Origin: Rhyacophila brunnea
Lineage: Eukaryota > Arthropoda > Insecta > Trichoptera > Rhyacophilidae
DNA: 64,000 bases
Reading direction: 5' to 3'
NCBI GenBank assembly: GCA_022495005.1
Contig: JAGYXB010000280.1
Location: forward strand, 215,212 to 279,211
The notes beneath the pieces are model-generated. The model was given only the letters and a program-made list of their open reading frames with translations. It did no database searches and was not told where the DNA came from. Below are positions 36,708 to 48,444 of this stretch, in pieces (the first letter of the stretch is position 1; every line of letters starts with the position of its first letter). A program made the position numbers and the translations under genes.

Positions 36708-37460
36708 TAGGGATTCCAATCCCGGGATCCTGGGATCCCGAGCTATTTTCGATACCTATGAATCCCGGGATTGATAAACATAATCCCGAAACTTTCGGGA
36801 TTGATTTTTTTATCAATTTTTATGGAAAATAAAAAAAACGAAAATATAACAAAAAAAATACTTTTAATAACAAATAAATACATTAGAAGTAAACTGAGTT
36901 TGAATGAAGTTTGATTTATACCCATGTGTAAGTTGCTGATTCATTTTTTTCACATAAATTAATAAAAATGATAAAGATTGGAAAAAACAATGCTTCGCAC
37001 TATTAACAAAGTAATTCCACCATGATCTCATACGTTTTACGGCAGTTTCATATTTGGCTGACTAATTAGATTTATGAATTGGAAAGGCCATAAGTACAAT
37101 GTGATTTGCTTTACTATTTTAAATCTCGCTAACCCATTCATTAAGTCTTTCATATCGGCAACGGCAATCTCATATTAAATTCACATTATTATTTATATTA
37201 CAATATTATTTACTCCATTAAACTTATGTATTTCCAAGATTGAACGTATACAATATTAACAATAAATGTCTTAAATAGTATAAATTATACTGAATTTATT
37301 TTTGACCGGTTTTATCAATATTATTTATAATTATAAAAAAAATTATATTAACAATGGAATAAAATGCCAATCCCGGGACCAGTCCCGGGATCCCGGGATT
37401 GTCAAATTGTAATCCCGAAATCCCAGGATCAGAATTTTGGCTCGGGATTGGATTCCCTAC
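36708..37460. mobile_element. Non-autonomous transposon with GATCCCGGGATT-rich ends
   Basis: The left end TAGGGATTCCAATCCCGGGA mirrors the right end (reverse complement TAGGGAATCCAATCCCGAGC). Both subterminal regions carry several palindromic ATCCCGGGAT motifs. The 750-base element is otherwise AT-rich with no convincing ORF. The flanking octamers (CAAATGAC, CTACAGAC) match only partly. Confidence 0.65.
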
Positions 37461-37803
37461 TACAGACGATGATGATTAAAGGCCATTTGTCCTTGGTTCT
37501 CTTGGGAGTGGCGCAACCAGGATTTATTATTGGGGGGGCCCAAGGAGGAGAATGTAAATTAGTCCCATAGGCTCTTTTTCTTCTTCATATAAATATTTTT
37601 ACATATTTTCACAATACACAGCGATATATTTGTACAGTTTCTCCTAGTTTTTATTAAATTTGAGGCATAGTGGCGGTAACCGTTGAGCGTGTCATCAGCG
37701 ACTGGCGGCTTGGAAGTGAACAGCGACCATGCTGGACATGTGTACCAAGTATGCTAAAACATTACTTAAATAATATCGGCTGTGCTACCCGCTTGGTCTA
37801 GAG

Positions 37804-38480
37804 CAGTGTTTCCCAAAGTGTGGTACGCGTACCCCCTGGGGTACAGGAAGAGTTTGGTGGGGGTACGCGCTGCACCGGGTTATGGCTACGCTTGGTGCAA
37901 CAAGCATTAATACAACATCCATGCTAGAAGGTTTATCGCATGCGAAAGAAGAGCAATTGTTGGAATTATTAGCTTCAGACGGATTCTTGCAAAATAAATA
38001 TAAGGAGTGTACTTAAACATCATTTAGGTTGCAATGTATATCCAGTTTTAATAGAGAAATTCCTGAAATACATCTTGCCTTTTCCAACTTCATATCTATG
38101 TGAAGTTTCTTTTTCAGCATTTGTAGACATTAAGTCAAAAAAAGGATCAGTCTTTTGGATGTGGAAACGCATCTCTGATTAAAATTAATAACCAGGGAAC
38201 CAAATTATGATGATCTGTCATTTCAGCATAAATAATTTCATCCTTCTCATGGTTTATAATGAATGTTATTTTTTATAATATAACTTTTATTTATATTTTA
38301 TTATGAATGAATTTTATTTTCCGTTTATAATTATTTTGTTTATGTACTACAAAAGGAATTATATAAATATATTTTGATTGTTATTGAAGTACTTATATGC
38401 ATTTTTCTTTGACGAGGAGTACTCAGTGTTACGAAAATTATAGAAGGGGTACACAGATGTCGAAAGTTTGGGGAACACTA
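37804..38480. mobile_element. hAT transposon remnant with perfect 8-bp target duplication
   Basis: GTCTAGAG flanks it exactly (37796-37803 and 38481-38488). The termini are inverted: CAGTGTTTCCCAAAGTGTGG at the left and the reverse complement of a TTTGGGGAACACTA end at the right, each followed inward by a GTACCCC-type motif. The element is 677 bases, an internally deleted copy that keeps part of the transposase C-terminus (38076-38215). Confidence 0.88.
38076..38215 (+). pseudogene. hAT (ZBED-type) transposase C-terminal fragment
   Basis: A frame near 38085-38147 reads PFPTSYLCEVSFSAFVDIKS, the conserved FP.TYLCE..FS...IK block near the hAT C-terminal dimerisation region. A frame change follows and then residues resembling the R.RL.VE..LR..L continuation. 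The rest of the transposase, including the DDE residues, is absent. Confidence 0.75.
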
Positions 38481-38773
38481 GTCTAGAGAGCTACAATATT
38501 TATGCCGAATTCCACCAAAAAAAATGTTCTTTTGATTTACACCACCACCGTAGTGGGTGTAGTCGTTCTTTTCGTCGAATGTTTATCGCAGATTTTTGGT
38601 TTGTTCCAACATATTAATTGAAAATGGACAAAAAAGGTATTATTGCATTTAAATTATACACAATCTACTCAATACAACACAGCCTAATATCTCGTTTATC
38701 GATATTTTGTCTATTGCACTCGGTGTACCTACACCATGGCCCCCACATCCTGAAACGGGCCCTCAGGCTAGGG

Positions 38774-39601
38774 CAGTGGTCGGCAAACTGCGGCTCTTTG
38801 GCCCCTTGAGTGCAGCTCTGCCATAGATGCTCTCTGCCATATTTGACATGGCTACAAAGAAGAAGAAAAGAAAATGGAAGAGGATAACCGTAAATGTAAT
38901 GTTGAATAGACCAAGACTTCGCGTTTATTCAAAACTTAAATGGCTTACCGACCTGCATTTATGTGTCGGGAAAAATTGGGGCATTCAAATTTAGAGAGAT
39001 ACTACAACTAAAAACTCGTAATTTTGCGCTAAATATTCTGTCGATGATGCAAGGAAGAAAGCAGCTGAGGAGAAGAGTGAAGAAAAATAATGTTCTGTAT
39101 TTAATTAGGTACTGAATAAAATCTTTCAACAATGGTAATATTGCAAGTTTTGTGGTTAGTAAAAAGATTTCCATGAGAGGAAATCAAGAGTAAATTGAGA
39201 AATTGATTTATTGATGAGGACCTGGAATCGTGCTTAAAATTAAATCGACAACATACGAACCTGACTTACCCAAACTTTACAAGGAGATGCAAGGCCATTA
39301 TTCACATCGAGTTTGTCAGTCATTGTCATGATTCAATTTTATGGATACCTGACTTACAATTTAATTTTTATTAATAAATAAGATCATTATTACGTATGAT
39401 ATTCAGTTTTATTCAGTGTACCTACCTATAATGTAATTAGGACTTAAAACTTTAACTAAAGTTTATTAAGTAAATTAGCAGTGTACCTACTTACTACCTA
39501 CGTATATAATTTTAGTTTAAGAAATGTGGCTCTCAAAAGAAATCTCAATCGTTTTACTGTTGATATTTGGCTCTATTGACTAATGAGTTTGCCGACCAGT
39601 G
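38774..39601. mobile_element. hAT-like non-autonomous element, CAGTGGTCGGCAAACT ends
   Basis: The left end CAGTGGTCGGCAAACTGCGG and the right end (reverse complement CACTGGTCGGCAAACTCATT) are inverted. The flanking octamers GGCTAGGG (38766-38773) and AGCTAGGG (39602-39609) agree at 7 of 8 positions. The internal sequence (828 bases) has no convincing long frame. It lies 293 bases from the previous hAT remnant. Confidence 0.82.
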
Positions 39602-39609
39602 AGCTAGGG

Positions 39610-42600
39610 TATTTGACGGGCCCCCTATCCACCGCTTAGATTAAAGGCAGTGTGAAACACTATATTAACGTTTTTCAAATTGTGTTTTAGTTCAAATTGA
39701 GGGTTCTTATACAGTAAAAACCTGGCGATTTTCAAAACATCCACTTTAATAATGGAGCTGTCGAGTATCGACACACAATAATCAGAATATACGAGTATAT
39801 TGGACAATTATATAATTTAAAATTTTCATAGTCATGAAGTATAATAGGTGACTTTTTTTACTATTAAAGCTAATTTATGATGTGTGTTTATCTCACTTAT
39901 CTGGCCAACCCAACACGCCGGGCCCCCCACAGCCCGGGCCCCCAGGCTAGAGCCCTGTCAACCCTCCCCAGCCATGATCTATAATACCACTCCGGAATTC
40001 GAGTAGACACCGAGAATTTCATTAGGGAAAAGGTTTCTAAAAAAACCTTACATTAGTGTTTCGAAATTTTGTGTTACAAATTATAATCTAAGAAATTTTA
40101 CTAAAAAGGGTGCTGGAGAATTAAAAATCATTTTTTGCCGTGTTGTTTGTCTAAGCCCAAGGTATAGTTTATTGGCTTTCGCTTTCAATGTGTAAAATCA
40201 TTCTGATGATTTGCGCCACTCTCTCTTGGTATACCTATATATAATAGAATAGCCAGAATCCGATTGGCTTGAAATAGGCTAGGCTTAAATTTTCTTGAGG
40301 CGTAGAACGTGGCCGAACCTGATTCAACGTCGCTTCTTCACTTTCAACGTGATTGAATCATACGAATTCTTATCTTCTTGTTACTTCTAAATTTATACCA
40401 CCGCATAATTTTCGTTTCTCTTTATAATCTTTTTCGTCTTCATACCAATTAACTACATACTTGACAAATTAACATTTAATTGTGTATGTCTCTTATCACT
40501 CCTGGTTTAAGATGGACCGATGGCACTCATCAGGGCCTCGCACTCTAAGTGACTTCCGGCGACACAAAATATAAGGAAGCGGTAAAAAAAATGATTGTAA
40601 CATATTTAAAACTCAGGGTCTTATCATTGGGATCAGAGTCTGTGATAAAATTCAAACTCATTAATAAATCCTATTCACTGCGTCTAACGCAACTGGTGCG
40701 TTGCCCATCGTGTGGCCAATAATTAGCATGTTATTTATATGTGGTAATTAAATATTAATTAAAAGGTTCATAGCAAATGGGATTCAAGAACATTTTCAGC
40801 ATTTTTCTAATATAGTCATTCAGGAACACTCATTCAATATGAGCTTACCAACATCATAAGTAATGGAGTACGAAACAATATTTTAGGTTTATAAAACCAG
40901 CTATTTAAGTGTCTTGCAATTTTCTCTGTTATTGATTATAAAATATTGTTGATTGAAGAGGTAGTTTTCTTATGTATGTATACCTTATCAAAATTTCCAA
41001 TTAATTGTTAAAATATAATAATGGCATGTAATATTATCAACCCATGCACAGGGGCCTGGCGTACATGGTCAGTCAGCCTCCGACGATCAGGACTTCATAG
41101 AAATGCATTTATTGTTATGTCTATCAATCTCTACATTTCACCGTTAGAATAGGTTTAAAATACTAGATACCAGTAACATCTTTCACTTGGGGTACTCACC
41201 ATTATCGATTGGAGATTCGCTTCTTCTAAATCGACGCTCAAAGTTTTCACTAACAACATTTATTTTGATTGTGTGATCAGAGAACTGCAAAACTCTCTGA
41301 AGACATATTTTGGAGAGCCTGTCCTTTGCTATTGCTTCCTTTAGTATGGAGATTTTACGCCTCTTAACAGTTCACTATATTCTCATCTTGAAGCTTCTAA
41401 CACCATATTATCTCATTGTATCAACGTTGTTTTTGTAGCGGTCAATGACTTCGGGCCTTGTCAGCATTATTTCAACAGTGTAAGAATTAGCAAATCATTT
41501 AAACTATCGCACTATTGTCGCATTTACAGTCAGCATATTCTTCACACGTGACATTCTTCGATGGGATCGAAACATTCGAAGTGCAATAATGCAGAGGCCA
41601 GCAGATTTCTCAATTGCAAACTTCATCAACAATGACTCGCAATTTACCGAATATTCATGCATATAATCAGCGGGTCATAGTTGATAAGTTAGTCAGTCTA
41701 AATACTTATTAGTATCAATCTTAATCACGGTCCGATCAGTAAGCTTCGCCTAAATCGCTCCGCACAGCATTATATTCCACCGAGCTCGGGCTTCGGAACA
41801 GTATGATAATTATTGTAACATAACGCTCTTGTAACATACTCTAGTACTAACTATTTACACTGCAAATAAAACTTACTCCTCCATCCATCGGAGCAACTAC
41901 CAAATCTCGACTTCTTATCTCTCCTCCTGATGACTCTCCATCTACACCTCCTGGTCATCCCCAATTACAGCGGTCTCGTCCCTCAACTACGAGACCCGTC
42001 AAACTTTTTTTCTTTTATAATCCCTTCAAACCATCAGAGTCTTCAAACCATAAAGAAAAATGAAAAAAAATACAAGGCAAACGAACGTTCTGTTTACGTT
42101 GCTTTTCCATATTCAAAAATTGATCTCCTTATCGTGTAGTTCATTCCTAAAAAAAGTAAAATGAACTATAAAAATAAATATATACAATATAATAATAAAT
42201 TACCACTATAATATGCTCTATTGTGATGGGATGATTATTATTTATTACTCATCGAATAATTTCAGCCAATCGACCTGACATCATAATAATAGACAAATGG
42301 ACAGGCTTACAAATAATGCTATTGTGCCGTTCAGCAACAATATAATATTATTTTAACTATATATGTTTCTTTAAATATGATTGAGACCCATAACCTTACT
42401 TTATATACCTATACTTATAATAAACTATTATTTTTATTCAACGAACAATTCACAAGATTTGAGATTTTAACATTCTTTATCGAACATGCATAATTTTAAA
42501 ACAACTCAGAGAAAATATATAATTACTAGAAAAAATCTTTTTGTAGAAAAATACGACGCCCACTGGATTCTTGCCAATGCGCTCTGCCAACTACACTACG

Positions 42601-44120
42601 TGCACCCCGTCTAATTGCGATAAAATTAACTAGTAGATTTTACACCTCTCTGAAACGCTTCACAGATTGTGTTAATTATGGCAGTCAGTTTTTGTATTTT
42701 AAATCAAAGTATTAATTACCTTAATTATTAACCGGTGTCAGGATCTCTCAAAAATTTAGTTATAACGTACTTGCACTTGCTACTGATATATTATTTAAAA
42801 TATTTAATAAATATTTTTTTTAAATATGATAAGTAAGTATAGTATTATATAAGTAGGTATTTAATTATTGAAATTATAAAAATGAATGATCTCACACTAT
42901 ATGTATGTAATTCTAATAATATACAACATTGATTTAAAGTTTTATTGTAATAAACTACAACAGTTAGAACTGAGACTAAATTATAGTATGAAAAACATAT
43001 TATAAAGATTAACTATATCCCGAACATTCGAAAAAATACTAAAACTGAAGATATTATTTGGAACAAGATAAAACAGAATACAGCATATTATTAATACGTA
43101 TTGTTTTTATTATTAATGTTGTTGTATATAATATAAAAAGTAACTTAAAAAATATACTCTAAATAAGTCAATACTCAATATGTTTACTAAACAAAACATT
43201 TATTTCTCTGTAAGATAAAATAATATTGAAATATAAAACCATGTCTTGTCATCTTATTCTGTCATAACAACGAAACTAGTATTTCAGACCTGTTCGGTTC
43301 TTATTAAAATAAGTTGCCGTAGTCTGCGGAATGCCAAAACAATCAATATTTTGTTACATAAGGAAATGTCATGACATGTGATTTGTTATCACGATGCTCG
43401 TAATAAGCGAGGCTTCGAATTTCGTCGGGAAAACTCGGAGTCGACCGCTTTTCCACGACGCATGCGCTGTTTTCATTTTCCTTATCCACACACAACTTTA
43501 TTCCATATGTACACACCGTTTGAAAATTTTGAGTTTTCTTTTGAACTATCGTATTACGAAACAAAATTATTTTATATTGTCTGTCCTTAATTAAATTGTT
43601 AATGTTCTAATAAAATATGTGAGATTTGTACGATTATTAAAAGCTTTTAATGCATCAACCGCTGGACAAGTACAAAAGACATCATTTAACGATACGCAGA
43701 AGATACTTATGCTCATTTATATTTGTCGAGCCACCGTACGTATCGGAAGCATTTTTTTAATTAAATGTATTTCGAAATAAAAATGATAAAAAATATTTTT
43801 TTGTGTTATTTTTTACATTTTCAAGTTCTATCGGGCTTAAAAAACACCTTTATGAGTTCACCTGAAAAATTGTGATCTAGACTAATGATTAAATTAACTG
43901 CAAATTATTTCGTATTTTAGTTTAAATCAGCAAGTATTATACGCTCTGAGATTTAAAAAAACGCCTTGCAAATATCTAAACTCTTATTTTAACGCAAAAA
44001 ATACGTTTATATTATACAATAATGCATCATTTTAATATAAATATGAACAAAAAACAGTACGTAGTAGCTACATAAGTAAACGAACAAAGCAAGACGTCAT
44101 CAGCAGGGCACAATTTTCAT
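39610..44120. other. Long intergenic stretch; GC-rich scrap, possible tRNA-like patch
   Basis: 39905-39970 holds a GC-rich GGGCCCCC-type patch that echoes sequence flanking the hAT at 38774 and may be an older element end. Near 42545-42600 the minus strand reads GTGTAGTTGGCAGAGCGC, like an A box, without a matching B box. No coding gene is evident. Confidence 0.4.
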
Positions 44121-44124
44121 TTTA

Positions 44125-44210
44125 CAACGTTTTTATTAGCTCGTATTCTTATTTTTCCGGTGGTTGTTTATCCAGTACATATCTTTCACACTTTCGTTAG
44201 CCAGTGTTGA
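44125..44210. mobile_element. Truncated copy of the CMACGTTTTT MITE
   Basis: CAACGTTTTTATTAGCTCGT, CCGGTGGTTG and TTTATCCAGTACATATC match the start of 44397-44797 and 11094-11552. The similarity ends near 44210. Confidence 0.65.
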
Positions 44211-44396
44211 TATAACAGACGTTGTTTTCATGAGGAACGCCTAACAAAAAAACTCTTTTCGGTGAAGGCTGAAATTGAATAGATATTAAGAATCGCCTAA
44301 AAAGCTTTGTAACAAAACTACACAACATTTTATTATAATTTGAAGACAATGTTTCTTATTCAACTTTATTAAAAATGTAAATGAATGTAATTATTA

Positions 44397-44797
44397 CAAC
44401 GTTTTTCTTAGCTCGTATTGTTATTTGTCCGGTGGTTCTTTGTCCAGTACAAATCTTGCAATCGATTTTTAACTAACTTCCTGACTAGCTAGACATTTGA
44501 AACTCTTAGAATATATCAAAACACGATGCCAATGCATTTTTTTAATACTTTTAGCCATCTTTAAGTAGAATTGAATTCATTTTCAGTTAATTCTGTTTTG
44601 TATGAAAAATTATTTCGGAAGAAATCCGTAATCCAATCCACTATTATTGGTTGCTAAGTGGGTGGTCCTAGCAACTAAATTAATAATATATACGTGCGTT
44701 ACTATGGAAAACAAAATGACATATATATACTATGGAAATCAAGTACACGTTTGATCATATTGAGCATAATAATTGAACAGAAAATTTAAAAACGTTG
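44397..44797. mobile_element. MITE with CMACGTTTTT termini and TA target duplication, copy 2
   Basis: The ends CAACGTTTTT and AAAAACGTTG are perfect 10-bp inverted repeats bordered by TA (44395-44396 and 44798-44799). The interior matches 11094-11552 apart from a deletion of about 60 bases. Confidence 0.78.
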
Positions 44798-45129
44798 TAT
44801 TTGAAAAGTTCTTTTTATCTTGTAACTATTTAAATTATGTACCTAACGCTGCCAACATTGAAAATATAGTTTGTATAATACTCGTAGTTATTAATTCAAG
44901 CATCCTTAAAACATTGTGATGTAAGATAATTTAATTACTTTCCCTATTATATAAAATAGGTATCTCTCTTCATTGATGTGCCTAAAGTTAATGAGCACTG
45001 CTCCTGAAAAATAAAAATACCATCGTGTTTCGACCTTGTTAATGAATATCTGGCTTGAAATGGTTATACCAATACTCAGCGACCCTTCTCATACAAATTT
45101 AATTATGAAGTACCACAACTCGCTATGGT

Positions 45130-45758
45130 CAGTGACGTCCCGTGGGGGTAGGCAGATTGAGCGTCGCTTGGCGGCGGCAGTTACTTGAAGAGCGGCAAAT
45201 CGAGGAGAAACGTTAGATATAATATAGGAATAGATACATAAACTTGGTAATAACGGAAATATCTTTTCCATTAAAAAAATCACCTCACTGGCTGGAAACA
45301 AAATGTACTAATTAACATAAAATGTTTAGCAGGACTGTATTTTCTTTTGTTGGGTTCGCGATGCCTAGTTTACTTCTGTTGTCTTTGGACGCCACGTCCT
45401 TGATGACCAGCAATGACACGTGCAGATTTGCGAATTATAATTGAATTACATGTAGGTACATACTTACCTAATTAATTTATCCAAATATTTTTACCAGTAA
45501 TTCGCGAGTTTTGAAAGTTTTCAAGTGTATTTTTAAATGTATCTGAAACCGTGGACTCTCAATATTGTCTATTGAAGTAGAGATGGCATTTAGATTAGAT
45601 TTTGTGAGCTTATATATATTTTGTTAGTAATTTATCCATACAACATAATATTTCTTCGATATTGGAGTCATAAAAGGATGATAAAGAAAATACTGTATAA
45701 AAATGGGGTGTCATTTTGGCGCTGCCTAGGGGCGGCATTTTGTCTAGGGACGTCGCTG
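45130..45758. mobile_element. hAT-like non-autonomous element with perfect 8-bp target duplication
   Basis: GCTATGGT flanks it exactly (45122-45129 and 45759-45766). The ends CAGTGACGTCCC and reverse complement CAGCGACGTCCC are inverted repeats. Subterminal GC-rich blocks (GGCGGCGGCAG at the left, GGGGCGGCATTTTGTC at the right) contrast with an AT-rich core. There is no transposase; the frames inside are not genes. Confidence 0.85.
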
Positions 45759-45766
45759 GCTATGGT

Positions 45767-46190
45767 AGATTGTAAGTGTGTAGTTGAAAAATCAATTCTA
45801 TCTACATTGCATACGAATAGTTCCGATTACTACCTCTAGTAGTTCAATCACTTTGGTTGATGACATTTTACCTTAGTTTACATTGATTACAAAATCATCG
45901 AGCAAGTTTTCATGACCAAACCAGCTGCACCTCAAACAGTCTAAGTTCGTCATCGTAGAATAATTTTAAATACAAACATTTCAAACAATTCTGACACCAC
46001 CATATTATCATAAAAACTGATTATGAGAAATAAGCCGATCCTAATTCGTTATCTGTTTGGATCTAGATTTTTCTCTGATTTATGACAGTGCATCAAGAGA
46101 GTCGATAACTTTAAATACCAGCGCAACGTTCCCCCTATGTGCGGGTGAGCAATGTTTCCAACATTTCCATATAAGAATTTTGTGGATAGT
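45767..46190. other. Intergenic, nothing recognised
   Basis: AT-rich DNA between a hAT element and a LINE relic. Confidence 0.4.
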
Positions 46191-46194
46191 AGTA

Positions 46195-46440
46195 CACTCA
46201 AAGGTCTCGACTTTTGAGCTTTGAGAATCTTAATGGTACATTGGTACGACCGCGTTACGAATACTCGAGTTCCTGAGCAGATACAGCAGACCTCTGTGAT
46301 AAAGACTATCACGAAGAGATGCTTTACGTCGCTGGGACATGTGTTCCGGATGCCGCGAGAGAGTGCGATACTTCGTACCCTTGTGGCACAGCCTCAAGGG
46401 TTCCGGCCTGCCCTCCCTCAATAATTAGCGTGACAATGAT
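46195..46440 (+). pseudogene. LINE relic, C-terminal tail of an RT ORF
   Basis: The frame 46221-46424 (67 codons) reads MRILMVHWYDRVTNTRVPEQ, then ITKRCFTSLGHVFRMPRE and LVAQPQGFRP. This fits the RIL.I.W.DRVTN.EVL...L.R....GHV.RMP tail common in insect LINEs. It is short, lacks RT motifs and has lost the usual R(W)LGHV Arg-Trp, so it is a fragment. The motif set differs from the other relics here. Confidence 0.65.
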
Positions 46441-46444
46441 ATTA

Positions 46445-47360
46445 AAAAAACAATTAGCCACTCTGTTTCACCACAAATAGGTACCTAACACGGATTTTCG
46501 AAGACTGAACGCAAAATATATCTAAAAATATACCTTATATAATATTATCTTTTTTAGATATGTACTATTTCCGATATAACTAAATGATATCATAAATATA
46601 AAAAGCATTCTTCTCTTTTACTCAAAGTCTCAATATAATGCTACATAAAACGTATCTGCAACTTACGTAGAATTATACACCACCTTGGAATGGACCTGAA
46701 TATACACATTTGTTGTAGAATACATAATAATAGGTAGGTACGTAGAAATAAATACTATTAATTACAATTTTATGGGTACTTAAGTTCGTTTTATTTTACT
46801 TTTAACAGTATAATTTATTAGATACTCGTACATTAAAAGTTTCTATGTAAATTTAGCTAAGTTTATATTTTATTTTCTATAAAAGTATTTAATATACTTA
46901 GGTCCACTCTTGCAATGTAGGGTATGTAGGCAAGCCGCAGACCAGCGGTGGACATTCAAATTCGACCACTCGAATAGAGTGTGTAGAAAAGTTCAGCGAA
47001 GTATTAAAATGTAAAGTTTACCTTTGCAGAAAATATTTCGGCATCTACGTTTGCATGAAACTCGGACCGTTTTCAAACTAACCATTAACGTGAGCATGTT
47101 GCTACTTTGAAAAGGTCACGTTTTACGGTCGAATGATATAAAATTTCCAAAGTTTTCTACTGAGGGCTAAAAAAGATAATAAAGTCATGGGTAGGTAATA
47201 ATAATGTGAAAACGCAAAATTACCATTTTTATTCCAAAAAAGAGAGTTATATAAACATCTACAATAATTATTAATCGTATTTTAGTATAATAATAATAAA
47301 ATCAAACACCCTTCTAGGTCCCAAACTCCTCGCTATGAAATTACCAATTTTATTAATATA
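46445..47360. other. Intergenic, nothing recognised
   Basis: AT-rich DNA without supported features. Confidence 0.4.
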
Positions 47361-47365
47361 TAACT

Positions 47366-47934
47366 CAGTGGCGAGGGGTGAAGGTAGGCTGTTAAGATTC
47401 GAAATAAATAGTGGACACTAAACTTTGTCAGTCATACTTATTTGTTTTCATTGAACTGATAATACAATTTGCAGATGGTGCTGGTTAGTTTTTAAATTTC
47501 AATTAAACCCTGCCTAAACCAAACCATCATAGTTTAGGTATGCTATGGGCGATCCAAGAAAAATAGTTCACACTTATTTCAGTCACACTTATTTGTTTTC
47601 GTTGAATTATGAATACATACCTAATATTTCAGATGACGTTGTTTAGTTTTTTAAAATTCAATAAGCCCTGCCTAATAAACCAAACCATAATCGATAAAAA
47701 ATATTATTCTATCTATAAAATATTACTTTTGGATATTTTATAGACAAACGAATATTTTTTGACTATCATCTACTATGGCTTGGATTAGGATATCTCATTG
47801 AATTTTAAAAACTAATAAACACTATCTACACACTGTAATCTTAGTTCTAGGAAAACAGATACTTTTGACTGGTAGAGATTAGTGTGCACTAATGTCAGAT
47901 CTAAACAGCCTACCCCCCCAACTCTTCGCCACTG
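47366..47934. mobile_element. Foldback MITE, CAGTGGCGAAGGG family, copy 2 with internal duplication
   Basis: The ends CAGTGGCGAGGGGTGAAGG and CTCTTCGCCACTG are inverted. The flanks ATATAACT (47358-47365) and ATATAGGT (47935-47942) agree at 6 of 8 positions, compatible with an aged 8-bp duplication. Inside, the segment around 47560-47690 repeats the left-arm motifs (CACACTTATTTGTTTTC, CCTGCCTAA.CCAAACCAT), a partial internal duplication absent from copy 1. Confidence 0.72.
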
Positions 47935-48054
47935 ATATAGGTACATAAATTTAATAATAATAATAAATGATAAAAAAAAAATATATTTACATATGTAAAA
48001 AAATACAAAACAATTAAACAGCATCATCATCCATAGAGCCGTTAAAAAAGTACC

Positions 48055-48440
48055 AATACGTTTCTTTCGATATAACGACCCTAATGATGCATGGTCGAAG
48101 TAGCAATTACTGAAAGAAGGCTTTCTCTAGCTTTTTCCACTCTTCTCAGTCCCCAGTTCATCCCTGATACGTATATCTTCAAACTGAATGAATTTGTTGA
48201 TGCTGCGGTTGTTTAGGACCCTTTGGGTACCTTCCACTATATAACTGCATTTCTCGTACAGTTATCCACTCGTCAACTGACGTTTCGGGCCCATATTTGA
48301 CGACCTCAATCTCATTACTTACACCTATCTGAATCTTAATTCATTGGTTTTGTGGTCTTTCCATGTCATGCCCAACATGAACCTTCCATGCCACGTCAAT
48401 CTTTAAGATTTTAAGTTACTTCAAAATTTACCCAAGAGTG
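48055..48440 (-). pseudogene. LINE relic on the minus strand
   Basis: Read on the minus strand, a frame gives RFMLGMTWKDHKTN, the MLGITWRDH..N motif following the RT domain. Later come EWITVREM and, near the end, EEWKKLEKAFFQ, resembling W..L.EAY.QQW at the C-terminus of RTE/L1-like ORFs. Stops and frameshifts interrupt it. It is one of two LINE relics oriented against the others. Confidence 0.6.
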
Positions 48441-48444
48441 ATTG

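Noticed and set aside
43343..43594. Three overlapping frames on both strands around 43.4 kb
   Set aside because: They arise from one GC-richer stretch without stop codons. Nothing resembles a known domain, and none of them has splice or promoter context.
46049..46421. Minus-strand frames across the 46.2 kb LINE relic
   Set aside because: They are antisense to a recognisable LINE C-terminal fragment.
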